Positions 1-12,800 of a stretch of DNA of 64,000 nucleotides are shown piece by piece. Each line of letters opens with the position of its first letter. Within the stretch, counting starts at the first letter, position 1. The DNA is from Ascaris suum (Eukaryota; Nematoda; Chromadorea; Rhabditida; Ascarididae): NCBI GenBank assembly GCA_013433145.1, contig CM024173.1, positions 3,706,101 through 3,770,100 of the forward strand, written 5' to 3'. Below the pieces are notes generated by a model, which saw only the letters and a program-made list of their open reading frames with translations, was not told where the DNA came from and made no database searches. The position numbers and the translations under genes were made by a program.

Positions 1-56
1 AATTTAAGGACAAATGAAGGAAAATTCTAAAACGTCCACAAAGATCCAGAAAAACA

Positions 57-128
57 GACTCCGTGGCGCAACGGTAGCGCGTCTGACTCCAGATCAGAAG
101 GCTGCGTGTTCAAATCACGTCGGGGTCA
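57..128 (+). tRNA. tRNA-Trp (anticodon CCA), intact copy
   Basis: The sequence folds as a standard cloverleaf. The seven-base acceptor strand 57-63 (GACTCCG) pairs with 121-127 (CGGGGTC), with one T-G wobble and no mismatch. The D-arm is GCGC-AACGGTA-GCGC, and the anticodon loop CTCCAGA with CCA sits in a paired TCTGA/TCAGA stem. The T-arm contains GTTCAAAT, and base 128 (A) is the discriminator. It closely matches the nematode tRNA-Trp I remember. There is no intron. It is the first of three tandem copies, and the only one without stem mismatches. Confidence 0.87.
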
Positions 129-237
129 TGTCGTTGTTCATGTCGCCATTCATTTTAATGAGGAGCTCCGACTAGGGTAGAATAATCTAAAACAACTTGA
201 AGGGGATTGCAGAACATCCACAAAGCAGAAACATACA

Positions 238-309
238 GACTGCGTGGCTCAACGCTAGCGCGTCTGACTCCAGATCAGAAGTCTGCGTGTTCAAACCACG
301 TTGGGGTCA
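238..309 (+). pseudogene. tRNA-Trp (CCA), second tandem copy, probably degenerate
   Basis: This copy keeps the CCA anticodon arm and most of the T-arm but has lost other pairing. The acceptor stem 238-244 against 302-308 has a G-G clash at 242/304 and a G-T wobble at 244/302. The D-stem carries a T-C mismatch (GCTC against GCGC), and the invariant D-loop GG has become GC. It lies about 181 bp downstream of the intact copy, inside a recognisable repeat of the same flanking sequence. It could still be transcribed, but folding and aminoacylation look compromised. Confidence 0.7.
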
Positions 310-418
310 ATCCCCTTCACGTTACATTCATTCCAATTAGCAGCTCCGATTAGAACTAGAATAATTTAAGGACAAATGAAGGAAAATTCTAAAACGTCCA
401 CAAAGATCCAGAAAAACA

Positions 419-490
419 GACTCCGTGGCGCAACGGTAGCGCGTCTGACTCCAGATGAGAAGGTTTCTTGATGAAATTACGTCGCGGTCA
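419..490 (+). pseudogene. tRNA-Trp (CCA), third tandem copy, pseudogene
   Basis: The 5' half is identical to the intact copy, including the D-arm and CCA. The 3' half is damaged: the anticodon stem has TGAGA in place of TCAGA, the T-arm (roughly 463-482) no longer has a GTTCAAAT loop, and the acceptor stem has a C-C clash at 423/485. The 5' flank and tRNA 5' half repeat positions 1-95 almost exactly (offset 362). The duplication is therefore recent, and the 3' half decayed or was replaced separately. Confidence 0.8.
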
Positions 491-540
491 GGCCGTTCCA
501 CGGCAACTGCGGTTCCCTTGGGAGAATATTCATTCTTTCC

Positions 541-3500
541 CACCTGAAGATAATCCCTTGCTGAACAGTGGCGCATCTGGGTGGGGATGATGCGTCGCCT
601 TGAAATAACCTGAATTGGTGGTCACTTTCCAGCTGTTGTAGTGGAATTGAGGGGCCCTCCGATTGGGGACGCACTCAGCTGTAAATGCTCCTGCTATACC
701 TGAACGTATCATTAGGAATTCGACCTAGCCAACTCAGTATCCAACTGATGGGACGCCTGATTCCTGATGTGGTTTTGACACTGAGGGGGATGTTGGTGCT
801 ATACGCCGTCTTACACTGGCTAGGTTCCGTAACCGGGGAGGGAGGGTGGCAGTATTTGTTTGGATGTTCCCCGCATAGCCGGGAATTATGGTCTAAAAGT
901 TGTTACGAATGAATTCCGTGAGGCTAATAGGTAACCTGATTCTCGTCATAAGGTACTTCGAATATCACGTGCAATGAAAATTTCTTGCAGGTGTTCCTTC
1001 CGGCTAGGACGGTTTCTCAGAACATTTTGTTCAATGCATAAGCTGTCACAGCAAATCTTGACCTACTGTCTGAGGTTTAAAGCAGACCTTCCTTCGCAAC
1101 TTTTTCGAGATGATTGGCGCGCCCTTGCGATACTTAATGCTTCGAATGTTCGTGCATTGCATGACTCTTCAGTCGTAGGTGACGCTCTTGAATCGCGTGC
1201 AACCTTAAGAGGAAGTTTCGCATTTCATGACTGCTCGAAATATCACGGTTCTTTACATGGTTTAATACTCGAGATAATGATTTGGAGCGTTAAGGATAAT
1301 TTCAGCCTTTGAATTGGAAACAATTCACCTCTGAAACAACCTGAAGCCAATCTGTCACTCGGGATCAGATTCTGAAACAAATTTGCCATAAAATTCATTG
1401 GCGAGGCACGTTAGGTTGTCCGTGCTCTGGCAATGTCCACATTGGCGAGCCGCCAAAATCAGCCAAGACTTTAAAAGTCCATCGCAGTTTCGCGATGACG
1501 CTGAAAGAGAGTGCGTGCGACGACTCGTCCATTCTTAGGTCTTTTATGCTTCTTTTGATTTGACTGCGATAGCAGCGATGACAAGACTTTGAAGCAGCAC
1601 TGCAGTTTATCAATTACGTTGAACCGCTCGTCCTATGAAAAGAATTTTTTCGAAGGAGGGAAAGATGCTCCGTTTAGTGCTGCCGAGGTTCGGCACTCTT
1701 TGGGCTTCATCCTCAAAGAAATCGAAGTGTTTGTTTACTGTAGCGATGCCTGTTGGAGGCATCCTGCACGTGTCCTTCAAAACATCATAATTTTTCTCGC
1801 ACAAGTAATACATTTGTTTGCTGAGAGACTGGAGAAAAAAAAGAACTGTTATTTAATCGCCACATTTTTGACGGATATGGATAATTTTTGACGGATTGGA
1901 TATTTGGAAGTTTCCATGAAATTTGCTTCCATGACATGATGCCAACAAATAAAGCAGTCATGGAGCCACGTTTTTTTGAGCAAAGTAATGTTTTATGTGA
2001 TTGTGTCGGAATGTGTCAAATGCGCCTTCCGCGACTTCTTTTAAAATGCATTTCCAATTTCGAAGAACTGGCGGCCCACATGTTTTTTGAAGTTGATTCG
2101 CTCAACTTTCTTGAACAACTACCGCAGTTATCCAATCATTATTCTGTGCAGCTCTCTCCTCTCGCTTTTTATTGTTTTCCATCAGCTGATTTTCCGGCTC
2201 TGCTAACGCATCACAATCACCCAATATCGATGGCATTGAATTTTCGTTGGAATTAATACCAATATTTAGCCGTTTTTGTTTTCAAAACTTACACAAGCAA
2301 ATGAACAGACGCTCTCGTCCCACATCATCCATGCGTCTACGTCACACACCACCGAAGACAATCCAGCAACGTATCTGGAGTGAAAGTAACCGCTTCCACT
2401 TACAAAGGAGATTGCGCACCGCGGTCTCTTTCCGGATTTCACGCTCTCTCTTGTTTATCCTCTACTGTTTATAGACTGTCTGCAGCACGTGACACTACCG
2501 CTTAAAAGAAGGCAACCTTCGCTAATGCCACAGGAATATATCGGTCGTTGAGAACTGCGTTATACTTTATCAACTCAAAAATATCCCTCGTTGTGTTGCA
2601 CATGACCGCAATAAAGTATTTCATAAGCTTATTGAAGCATTGACGTTCAGAGTTTACTGAAATCTGAAAATCATTTCAAATTTATTATGTTGCAGACCCT
2701 CTAGGTAAGCTGGAGTACATATAAATTCTGGTGGGAATTGCTGACTGAGTTCTACTATCTCCTAGTTTACCTGCATTTATGAACTAAACCAAACTTTACC
2801 GGGTTCAGATTTTCATCAGTTATACTTCTTTGCAGTTAGAAAAGATAAGTTTTAATAAATGAAGGCAGTATTAGCCAAAACTGTTCATGCTCGAGGGCAC
2901 TGGATCGAAGTCACTGCTGAAAGGGAAGGCGAGGACCACGGAAGATAGTTCCGATTGTGGATGGAGGATCGAGTACTGTGGAAGACAAATCGAGCATTTG
3001 AAAGAGCATTGGTGCGATTCGCCAGTGTGAGTTCAATCTATATTAGGATTAAACTAGCCGCAAAGGCATGTACTTAAATAGGTTTGATCTGAGTCGAATA
3101 AGAACGGCGTTACCGAATCAAACTTAGCAATAAAAAAACGGCTCGCAGCGAAATTGAACGTTGACGGTTAAATTGTGTTAGCTGTAAGTGAGAAGTAGGA
3201 GCATCATTTTTACATCTGTTCAGTTATAAGCATTTAAGTTATAGCCGGAGAGTGCGCTCAATATACCCTGTGTTTGTGTGACCGCAACACTTCAGTTATT
3301 TCCAGTTAAATGTGATGGGCCCACAGTCTATTTGCTTGACTCATTTTTCTGCAACAATGAAGACCCCTTATGTCTTTATGTACGTAAACATACAATGCAA
3401 TGTGGGCTTCTAGTGCTTTCGTCTGTATGTGTCGGCTATGCAGTTTCGGCAAATAACGGTCACGTATGGTCACTTGGGTGGATTATTATGGTGCAAATAT

Positions 3501-6500
3501 TGAACGTGAATCGGGACTGCAAACTGACTCGCCGAGCTGCGTTTCGAAGCCTTTTTGGGCGAGATATTGAAGGCTTTTGGAGAGGTCATAATATTGTGGA
3601 AAACGTCGATTTCGGTTTCTTTTCAACTTGCAAATTTCTTAACTGAGAAAGATGTCATGTTGGATTCCTCTAAAACAGAATAAGTATTTCTGGCTGAAAA
3701 ATTTCAACGATTCTTCCCCAATCTCAGCAAGCTATTCACTTATCCATAACACCTTTATTTACTTGAATCACTCCTATTTTTTATTGCGTCTGATTTCTTT
3801 TGTTGCTGGTGTACGCTGTTTTTTGCACACTACGATGTTGTTATGCCTTAGTGCACTCACGCAATTTCCATCCAACTGGCTCCTCATTTCGATCATCGTG
3901 GCACTATGGAAGTGGCCGGTGCTAGTACTGTACTAATGACATGAGGATTTGATGGTAGAACGGCATTAGATGATGATGCTGTTTCACCGATCCCATGACG
4001 ACATGGCACCCATTAAAATGCTGCTGTTTCGTAACAATTTCACAGTCCTAACAGTTCATTTGTCTGTGAGACAGTGGCTTTCATTAAATGTATCTTGCCA
4101 GAGCGTCATCATGCTATCGGCGAAAAAGTGGCTTCAACCTGTCGCACACGATGGTATCGTTGTGCCGCTGATAACACGACGACTTCCTACTGAGAGCATA
4201 AGACAACAGTTGCTCTTCAAACGGCGCAGTTTCATCTGGTAATCATGCCGAAATATGTCGTGCTCTCTGTCGGTGAAATAATGACCGCAACTGCCTAATG
4301 AGCTGCACACTTTCATAATAATGTTGCTGCTGATGAGGCAGTTCTTTACCCTAACTGCACGACGCCGTGGTGTCATTATGCATGTTACAAACGTGCAACC
4401 TGTCCATGCATTTCCGGAAAACAATTCAAAAGGCTCGCAAAACAAACACAATACCGACTTCTGAAAGCAAAGCTCAATTCCAACAAAAACCATGATATAC
4501 CTGATCCGTTTCCACATCGGGTACTCTAACCTACAAACGTCACATGTACAAACATTGATCAACGAAAAAACGACCAGTTTAAAAAGGAGAGATCCAGAAA
4601 AGGAAGGAATAAAAATTGGTCTGGGCGCATAAACATGATTGAAGCGCAATTTTCGTCAATCAAAACAGAACGTGAAAAGAATTCTCAACAAAACGCACCT
4701 AAATCACCGCACTATTTTCTTCTAAAACGCCTCGCAAATGGACAGTGAGCGAGCTGACCTACAGAGATAAATAATTCATTGCATAGCGTCAGAATCACGA
4801 AAAGAAATAAATATTCCGTGAAGAAACATCGCCCAAAGCCCCTTCACTCTCGGGACCTTTAAGTTGAAAAGGTTACCACCAATAGACATTTTTATCTTAG
4901 ATTGGTTGACTGGGCTGCTTCGAGGAAATCAACTCCCATTCTGAAACTTGAAAGAGAACACATACTCATTCTTCCTGCAACGGCTGTTCTCGTGAAACAC
5001 CGAGGTCCAGCGCCTGGCCTTCTATCAGGACACTTGGGAGATACCAGAGCCAGCGCATTCCTCTGAGCATAAATAACCGACCCATCATTCGACGCTTACG
5101 TGGGTCAAGCTCAATTGCTGACTGATAAACCTGGCCAATTTTATATCAGTTTGGTAGACATGATTTAAAACGAATAAGAGGAGGGCACCCCCTGTCGTGA
5201 TGTGTGCTGCATTGTGAATAATACCCGAAGTGTTCCCAAATATCTGCAACGAACGACTTTACTGTTAACGATAACTGTAAAAAATATATAATTAAGATAG
5301 TGGAGATCAACTTAAGGCATTTTCTCAAACTTTTCAGTTCTAAAAAGCTTTGAGGAGCTCAATTGGTTCAAATGGGGAATCCAGCCCTTCTCTGCACCAC
5401 TGGGTTCATTACTCGAAGATTAAAATCGACCCCTCATTACTTACCCTATAAAACAGTTAGCGGAAGGGTTTAAAAAGTGAAAAAAATTTTAATTTCAGTA
5501 TAGCTCAAGCAGACCTGCCACCTACAAATGATTAAAGTCGACCTCTCCCCGAATATTCAGACACCGCAGCTGGAAGCGTGTGAACTCCTCTTTTCATTTT
5601 CAAATTTCCTTCCTTCCTTTAGCAAAGATATAAGAAAGAGAAAGTATAACTCACAACGAGCGAGAGCGAAGATACGGCGAGGCAGAACAGAAGAAGTATC
5701 ACGGTGGATGGCGTTGGTAACGACGCGCATATACTCACTCCGTACGGAGAGAACAGCCGCCTTGTATGAGTCCAACTGAATTCATGAAACTATTTCCGGC
5801 GATAAAAATATCTGACATGTTTCACAGTGACATGTGTTCACGATAAAAAAAATATCTGACATGGTTCAAACGAGCGAATACCTCTTCAATCTACATCGCT
5901 AACACAATCAATCTACATCTGGAAATCCTCCCAAACTCAATTACTTCGGAGGCGGAAAATAAGAACGATATTGAGTAAGAGAACGATAATCTCTCGAAGC
6001 TGTTTGAAACAACAATCGTTCTACTTAAGTTGGTGCTCTACACCTCGAATCAAAAATTTCAAAAATTGATGTTTAACGACGAACAATAATTTCGGAATCA
6101 GAAGACTAAAATCAACGAAATAATGCGTCACATGCGAAGATCAAATATCAATGGCACACACATTACAAAACAAGAGTGATAATGATTCGTCAAAACTGCA
6201 ATTGACTCGCTTATACCACTGTTCCTCTTCCATCTCTCAAACAAACACCACGCCAAGTTCCTCCATTATTCCACGTTTGATTAAAAATAAGTAATGAATC
6301 ATTAAAAAAACAAAGAGAACGATGTTTCAGCCTTTGAAACCTGCGAGTAAACGTTCATTCATAACAATCGCATTTTGGTTACGAATGGTTTTCATCACTA
6401 CTTTATTCTTCATTAAAATACCTCAACTAGTAATGACTATCCAGGATTCCTTCTCTGGGATTTTCTCACTACCAACATCTATGGGAAAGCTTCTCTTATC

Positions 6501-6881
6501 TGTGTTGAGAATGTATAACTTAGGAATGATCATTTCACAAACATATTTCACAAATATTTCACAAACAAAAACGGCCAAGATGGTAACGGTCGAGGCATTT
6601 CTGATTTTTCGAAACGACTGATTTTTCTCGGCGAGAAAATCTCAAAAATATGCCTCCCAAAGTCTGATAGTGGCCTTATATCTCTAAATGACAGCTGTGC
6701 TGTTCGGCAGATGTGACAAAAAAATTTCTCAAGCACAGTCACACATTATCATCCTTTCCTTCCACCTCCATCCGCAACTGCTTTAACAATACCTTTGTCC
6801 ATACCTCATTGTGGCACTTTTCTGGAGAGTAATAAAACTAACAAAAGGTGAAGAGACAATGAAACAGTCCTGAATGTTTAC
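541..6881. other. Long stretch with no gene I can support
   Basis: Open frames of 60-171 codons occur on both strands, for example minus 4134-4649 and plus 3278-3646. None shows a recognisable family, consistent splice phases or clear codon bias. The last exon or exons of the RFT1-like gene, which is read leftwards, should lie in the right part of this stretch, below 6.88 kb. I could not identify them with confidence. A 41-bp-period direct repeat sits at 5801-5867. Confidence 0.5.
5801..5867. repeat. Short direct repeat, two copies, period ~41 bp
   Basis: GATAAAAATATCTGACATG at 5801-5819 recurs as GATAAAAAAAATATCTGACATG beginning at 5842. Each copy is followed by GTTTCA or GTTCA. The copies differ mainly in the length of the A run. 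No function can be inferred. Confidence 0.7.
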
Positions 6882-9800
6882 CTGTAGCTAATGCGTGCAC
6901 ACATATTGACGACGTTTGCCAAAATAAGGCCGTACGAGCCGATATAGAACGAGAAGAGAAACGATAGCAACACGTGGAGAGGTGATGCAATGAATAAGAA
7001 CCAACCATGTGAAAACAGCTGCAAGTATCTGGCTGTTTCATGAACATTAAAAGTTTTTACACATCTTCATCCATAACAGCTATGGATTGTCCTGATAAAT
7101 GACAGAGAAAGAAACGAAAGACCGCATATTTTGTTTTCCCCCCTGGGATGCGATCTTCACCTCACAGAAGGTACAATATCGCTGCAAACCTATCTCTCCT
7201 CATCAGTCCTAACGGCTGATGTTTATTGAGTTAGTTCTTTCACTGTAAAGAATAAGTGATATGACTGTCAAATTTAGTGACCATAATATACCTTTAAAAA
7301 AATGAGAACAAAGAAGATAAAACAAATGAGACCTGTGCACTACTCATGGTTGCCATGGCGAAACACTCAGTAATACCATTGACTGCAATTATCACGATAT
7401 ACACGCAATAGAATCGAAGAATTGCGGCTCCTGAATCGAATCGCTGTTCTCGGGTAAATAATGCCCACATACGTCACATAATTTAAAGGAAACCCAAAAT
7501 ATTGTAAGCAAGAACAACTACAAGTCAACATTGTGTGAAAAAAAGACCCCTGACTATTGCGTTTTAAATAATGCTGTTCATCTTAAATTTAGTGCCGGAC
7601 TAGGCCACATAAACGAACACAAGGAAAAGAGCCTAGAAGTGTACCGCTTAATTTAAAACTGCATTGCTTGAAGTGAACAAATCCAACCTTCAAAAAAAAA
7701 ATTGCTGAGTGATTTTATACGCAACACAAACACCACATATTCTGCTATCGAAACCAATATATCTTCTAATTGATAAACTTGAGGACCTTTTTATTGATCT
7801 AGCTCTAGTAAACGCCGAATTCTTTCTCCATTACCACCAATCTCTTCTAATCCTCACAAGCAGGTTTCGGTTTTCGGCATTGATGAGATGTTTATCTAGC
7901 GTAATCAGAGGCAGCTCACAGTCGGAGCATCATTGCAGGTGAGTCTGGACCGGCTCAGTATAGTCTTCGTCGCTTTTCTTAACTTCAATAGCCTACCACA
8001 GACTTTTGATGAAATCATGATCGTAACCGAATGGGTATGGGCTTCATAAATATGTCAGTTAGAAAATAAATCCTGCAAAAGAAATCGACCTGAATTTTTG
8101 CTCAGAAGGTCGCCGCCGTAGATGCTAACGGCGAGCGGAGAGTAAGGAACAGCAAAAACGCATACAATTACTCCTGTCACCACCGTCAAATGCAAGAGTC
8201 CTTCGAGAGTGGATACTGCCCTCTTCACCTCATCCTCAAACACTTCAATAAAATAGGCTATATTTGGATATAAATCAATAATGAGTTGACCAACGCCTCG
8301 CATAAAACTTATCAAATTTTATGAAGAAATTCGCCATGACAGAGCGGTATTCTACATGCTCATTTGTCAGTTTAGACAAACAAGAGATCTTTTTATAGCA
8401 CAGAGTATAACCTCACTTACTCAAATAAAGCCATATGTGAGCGGCCAAAACTTAAATTGACTCATATGTTATTTTTCCAGATTGAAGATTATCCAATCAC
8501 TCTAAGAAAACACATGTATATACACACATAACATAATGAAACTGATGCATACATGCTTACAAATATGCGTAAAAACCATCTCGCATCGCCTAATATGCAG
8601 GTAGAACTTTTATTAAACGACTGCACCAAAAAATGCTGCGCACTCATTTGATGGAAGCGAGATGAAAGAAAACTTCAACACATTCATTAAGGTCAGCAGA
8701 GGAAATTTAGGCAATTTCAGCTCTTTATTAAGTGAACTTAGTTGAATATTCGTTGTTTTTTTTTTTCGATAAGACGTCAGTGCTCACCTTTTCTTGCATT
8801 AATATATCTATGCACTCAGCGATACTCCAAGAAATGTATATTAATTCACTTTAAAAAGGTTCTTAGCATCTCATTGGCATAAAATAAAACGTCGCTTAGT
8901 TGACAAAGAATATCAAATCTGATAATAACCTGTTGCTGCTTCTCGATAGGCACATCCCTGCGGAGATTCGCCGAAAAGAATAAATAAGCAGAATGTTCGA
9001 GAGGAGCGAGCACTACACGCGCTACCAGGCTACCCAATTTGTCCACAGCATCGAAGACCGCTCAAATAAATAATAGTCATTATAATGCAGGGAGACGAAA
9101 TGATAAACTTTCACTGTCCTCTTCTGAGTGGTCCTCTGCCAAAAATGCTGACATGCTGGTGGTATGCTATAATGTGCAAAAATGTTCGTCTCTCTTCTAT
9201 ATGCCTTTACTCACATTTACCAACAAAAAATATCAGTTTTTCCGCAAACCGTCTATTCTCTAATGATATATAAGTGATGTGAATTTTATAGAAGTTTGTA
9301 TGCCACTACGCCTGTAAAAGAAATAGGTGGAGAGTCTTCACGTATCCGATTCGCCAGAAGCGGCGAATAAAGAAGATCGGGGACAGGCAGAGTGAGTGGA
9401 AATGAAATCCAACCGGCAGCGCCATTTCTTTTGGCAAAGACCTTCAGAAAAAGTCTGCAATACAGCTGAATGAAATGATGCTAAGCACCCGATGCAAAGT
9501 AGCCATTTGTCTGCTTGCTGTAAGCAACAAAGAGCGAGTGGATGCAGCAATCAGGCGAATTCGACCGAATTTAAACTGACATCCTTTCTGCAACGGTATT
9601 AGTATACTTAACGCAACAGCTTGCATTTACTGCTGAATAAACGCTGCGAGAACGTTTTATCACGCGAATGAACCAGCATGCCGACGTTCCACAGGGCAAC
9701 AACCGCTTAGTGCTTTCGGTTTGCCATAATCAGCCCACTGCTCGTCTCAACAGATATAAATCTTGTCCCCTTCCCTTCCACTCCTTTTAATATTCCAGTC

Positions 9801-12800
9801 ATCGATCTTGAGTAGTGCAAAATGCTTATGAGTAAACGTTACCTTTATCGGAGAGAGTGAATCGGTCAGTGAACGTTAGAACGTATGAGGTTCCATCAGT
9901 CAGAACCTGTTTAAAAGCGGAATGCAAGGCGAACGTGCCTAATACTGACAGATCCTGAAACAAATCACGATGTAAATGAGATCCGGAATGAAAGCTTTAG
10001 TTTAAAACGGTAAACTCGCCATAGTATCAACTCAAGACCATCAACACGATCGCCGACGACAAAAGTGCCACCCCATAAGCGTCCGGTTAGCCACTTGATC
10101 ACTGTACCCTCAGAGAACAGTTCGTTTGCGTATTGCTTGTTAACAGTCATGAAGCATTTTAACACCTCACTGATGCTTAAATAAGAGAAAAGCTATCCAG
10201 AAGACAGCGATTACTTAAAAATAAAGTGTCGAAACACCGTTGGACGCTAAAAACAAAACCGTTTGGTAAATCGCAATCTGAAGTTGGAATTATTGAAGCA
10301 AAGCTGGCAGAAGCTGAATGAAACATTCTCCAAAACGCTGCTCTAGATCCTCATTTGAATAACTTTTTTACCAATTCCCCTAAATATATCGGAAACGACA
10401 TAAAACATCAGCAAATAATTAAAAGCGCATAAATGACCAAAGCTGCATAGAAAGTAGTTGAAAAAGGTTATTGCAACCTTTTTGGAGAAACCCTCACGAA
10501 AAGTCGGTAACGTGGCGCGAAATGAAGATACACCAACAATATGATAACTACGGAGACGTGTCCTCCGAAAAACGAACAAAACACATACAATAAGATAGAA
10601 TAACGAGGCGAATACCTGGAATATATCGAATATATGTTACGAATATATCGCTGATAATTAAAGAATATTTCATTTCTTGCAAAAATTAAACGGTTGACGA
10701 GTATGGATGGAAGCCTGGCAAAATTCAAAATATACTACGATAAACAACGATATCACACAGGCCCAAAAAAGATAACGAAGTGATAAAATAATCGAAAAAA
10801 GACAAAGAAGTGCGAAAATAGTAAACACAAAGCTGGCAATAACACCATAGGCTTCAACGCCTAAGACTTCAGTGTTGACTCGCTTCTCGAGCACAGCATA
10901 CGATGCTGTAAGTTTGCAATCGAAAAAAAAAGAGAGAAGCAGCGTATCCTCTTGGCTCCTCAACGCATGTGGGATTTGCTAAATAATTACGCAGATTTTC
11001 TAAACTTATTTAAGCAATAGAAAATCAACAAGATAATGGGCTCCAATAACATAAAAATTTTTACTAGGAGAACATGACTCTTTCTTTGTAAGCTTGTATA
11101 ACCTTAAATGCATAAATCCATCGCAAATTCTCAGAGATTTCATAAGCACTAAACGAAGACGGAGCGGCATGCCCTTCATACAGTTCAAGACTAGACGAAA
11201 AGGATCCCGTGATAATATAAACCATGCCGCCCTTAGCAGCCCACCGCTATATCACAACAGTTAATTAATTTGCTTAATTAACTAGACAATCATATTGGTT
11301 AGAAGTAGTTTCCCTAGCAGAGGCAGCAACTCGTCTGCTAAGCTGTGCGACCCTTGCCAGCAAAGATACAGTGGAAGCAACGACTCTTCATTAGAATCCT
11401 GCGTGGACGCTGAAAAAGAAGACCCCTAGCAAAGCTCAGGGAAACAGAGCGCAACTCTCCCAGTCGCTCCAAAAAACTGTTTTGTTTTCGCTTTCGGGAA
11501 TAAGCTTCGCCTATCAACACGAACTCCAAAGTCCCCATACATTTAAATATAAAGCAGAACTCCTCTTCTTCAAGCAAAATTCCTTCGAATTTTGGTAAAC
11601 CTGCCACCGTAATTTGCCACTTAATGTAATACGCAAAAAGGCCAACCTAGAGCAAAGCATCCTTTGCGAACATATAACTTCGAAATAATGGACATGAGCT
11701 CGAACTTACTGACCCTCCTGAACTAATCAATCAATTTAGCCACACAATTACCAAAATCATGCTTACATATCCCACCTCACGAGATGAAGGAATCACCTGA
11801 GCACAGCAGAAGATGGTGATGTGGGGCATTGGAGTGAAGAAAAGAAGCACAATGACAGCTATTCTCTGTGTGACCACCAGCAATCCCTGTGCGAGTGCGT
11901 ATTGGGCATCCATGGCGAGTCTCAACGAGACAATGACGAATGGCTCGGCGACTGCTTCTAACCATGCCGCAAATCCAAATGCAAATAGCGCCCACTCATA
12001 TGAATGCACCAATTCTAGCGGTGGAACTGTCGAGAATGGTACCCATATCAACGAGTACAGTGATAGCGCCACCAATGGACAAATCAGTGGCCTGGGATCG
12101 AACTAACTCAATATTTGAGATGAACTGAGCTTTGAACTTTAAAAACGTTTCAGAAATTCCGCAAATACGAAGTGATAACGAACAACGATAATCAACTGAT
12201 GAGCATATAGAAATTCTCACAATCGCACATATAACCTGTCACTCTCATTCCTTAGTTTTTCGTTAAAAACTAACAAAAACTGTTTAGAACTAATAATAAC
12301 GTAGAGCCTGGAACAGGCACCTTCGCTTCCCTCAAAGAAAAAAGCAACAGCCACCTCTATCCCCTGACCTGTTTCTAACCACTAAAACGACTCCTACCCA
12401 ATCCCCTTTTACTCTAACTTTTTGCTCCATTCTTCCTCAATCATTCAAACGCGGAAGTGAAAACAAAAGCTTACCTATTTGAAAGCATTTTGCTGATTGT
12501 TTCACAGGTCTAAGTACAAGCAAAAAAAAAGCAAAACACCGCAAGCTGCTATCATAACCAACCCGCCTACTGCTATATAAAACCGAAATCCACACTTCAC
12601 TTTCGTAGATGAAACGCTAGTAACAAGGGATTTATCGATATGAGGTCAAAAAGTGGAGAGAGGAGAAACAATGCATTCGTTACAGCTGAATCAGGACCAA
12701 TCAACATCAACATACAATTTCACACCAATTCTGTTTCGCCTCGCTTCAATCTTTCTGCATATATTTTGCATGATCATGAATGCTCATCTTTACGATTCAT

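Larger units (their letters stand above)
1..540. repeat. Tandem array of ~181-bp units each carrying a tRNA-Trp
   Basis: Three consecutive units begin near 1, 182 and 363. Each starts with AATTTAAGGACAAATGAAGG or a relative of it, then a CACAAAG(AT)CCAGAAA-type leader, the tRNA, and a spacer containing AGCTCCGA(C/T)TA. Units 1 and 3 are nearly identical for the first ~95 bases, while unit 2 is more diverged. The array touches the left edge, so more copies may lie outside the window. Confidence 0.8.

Noticed and set aside
4134..4649. 171-codon minus-strand ORF, considered as the missing RFT1 C-terminus
   Set aside because: It is downstream on the right strand and partly hydrophobic, but I found no phase-compatible join or sequence similarity to the RFT1 tail.
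6436..6614. Hydrophobic minus-strand frame considered as RFT1 exon 11
   Set aside because: An acceptor at AAAAATCAG would keep phase and give a hydrophobic segment, but it soon reaches a stop and does not resemble the family end. Left unresolved.
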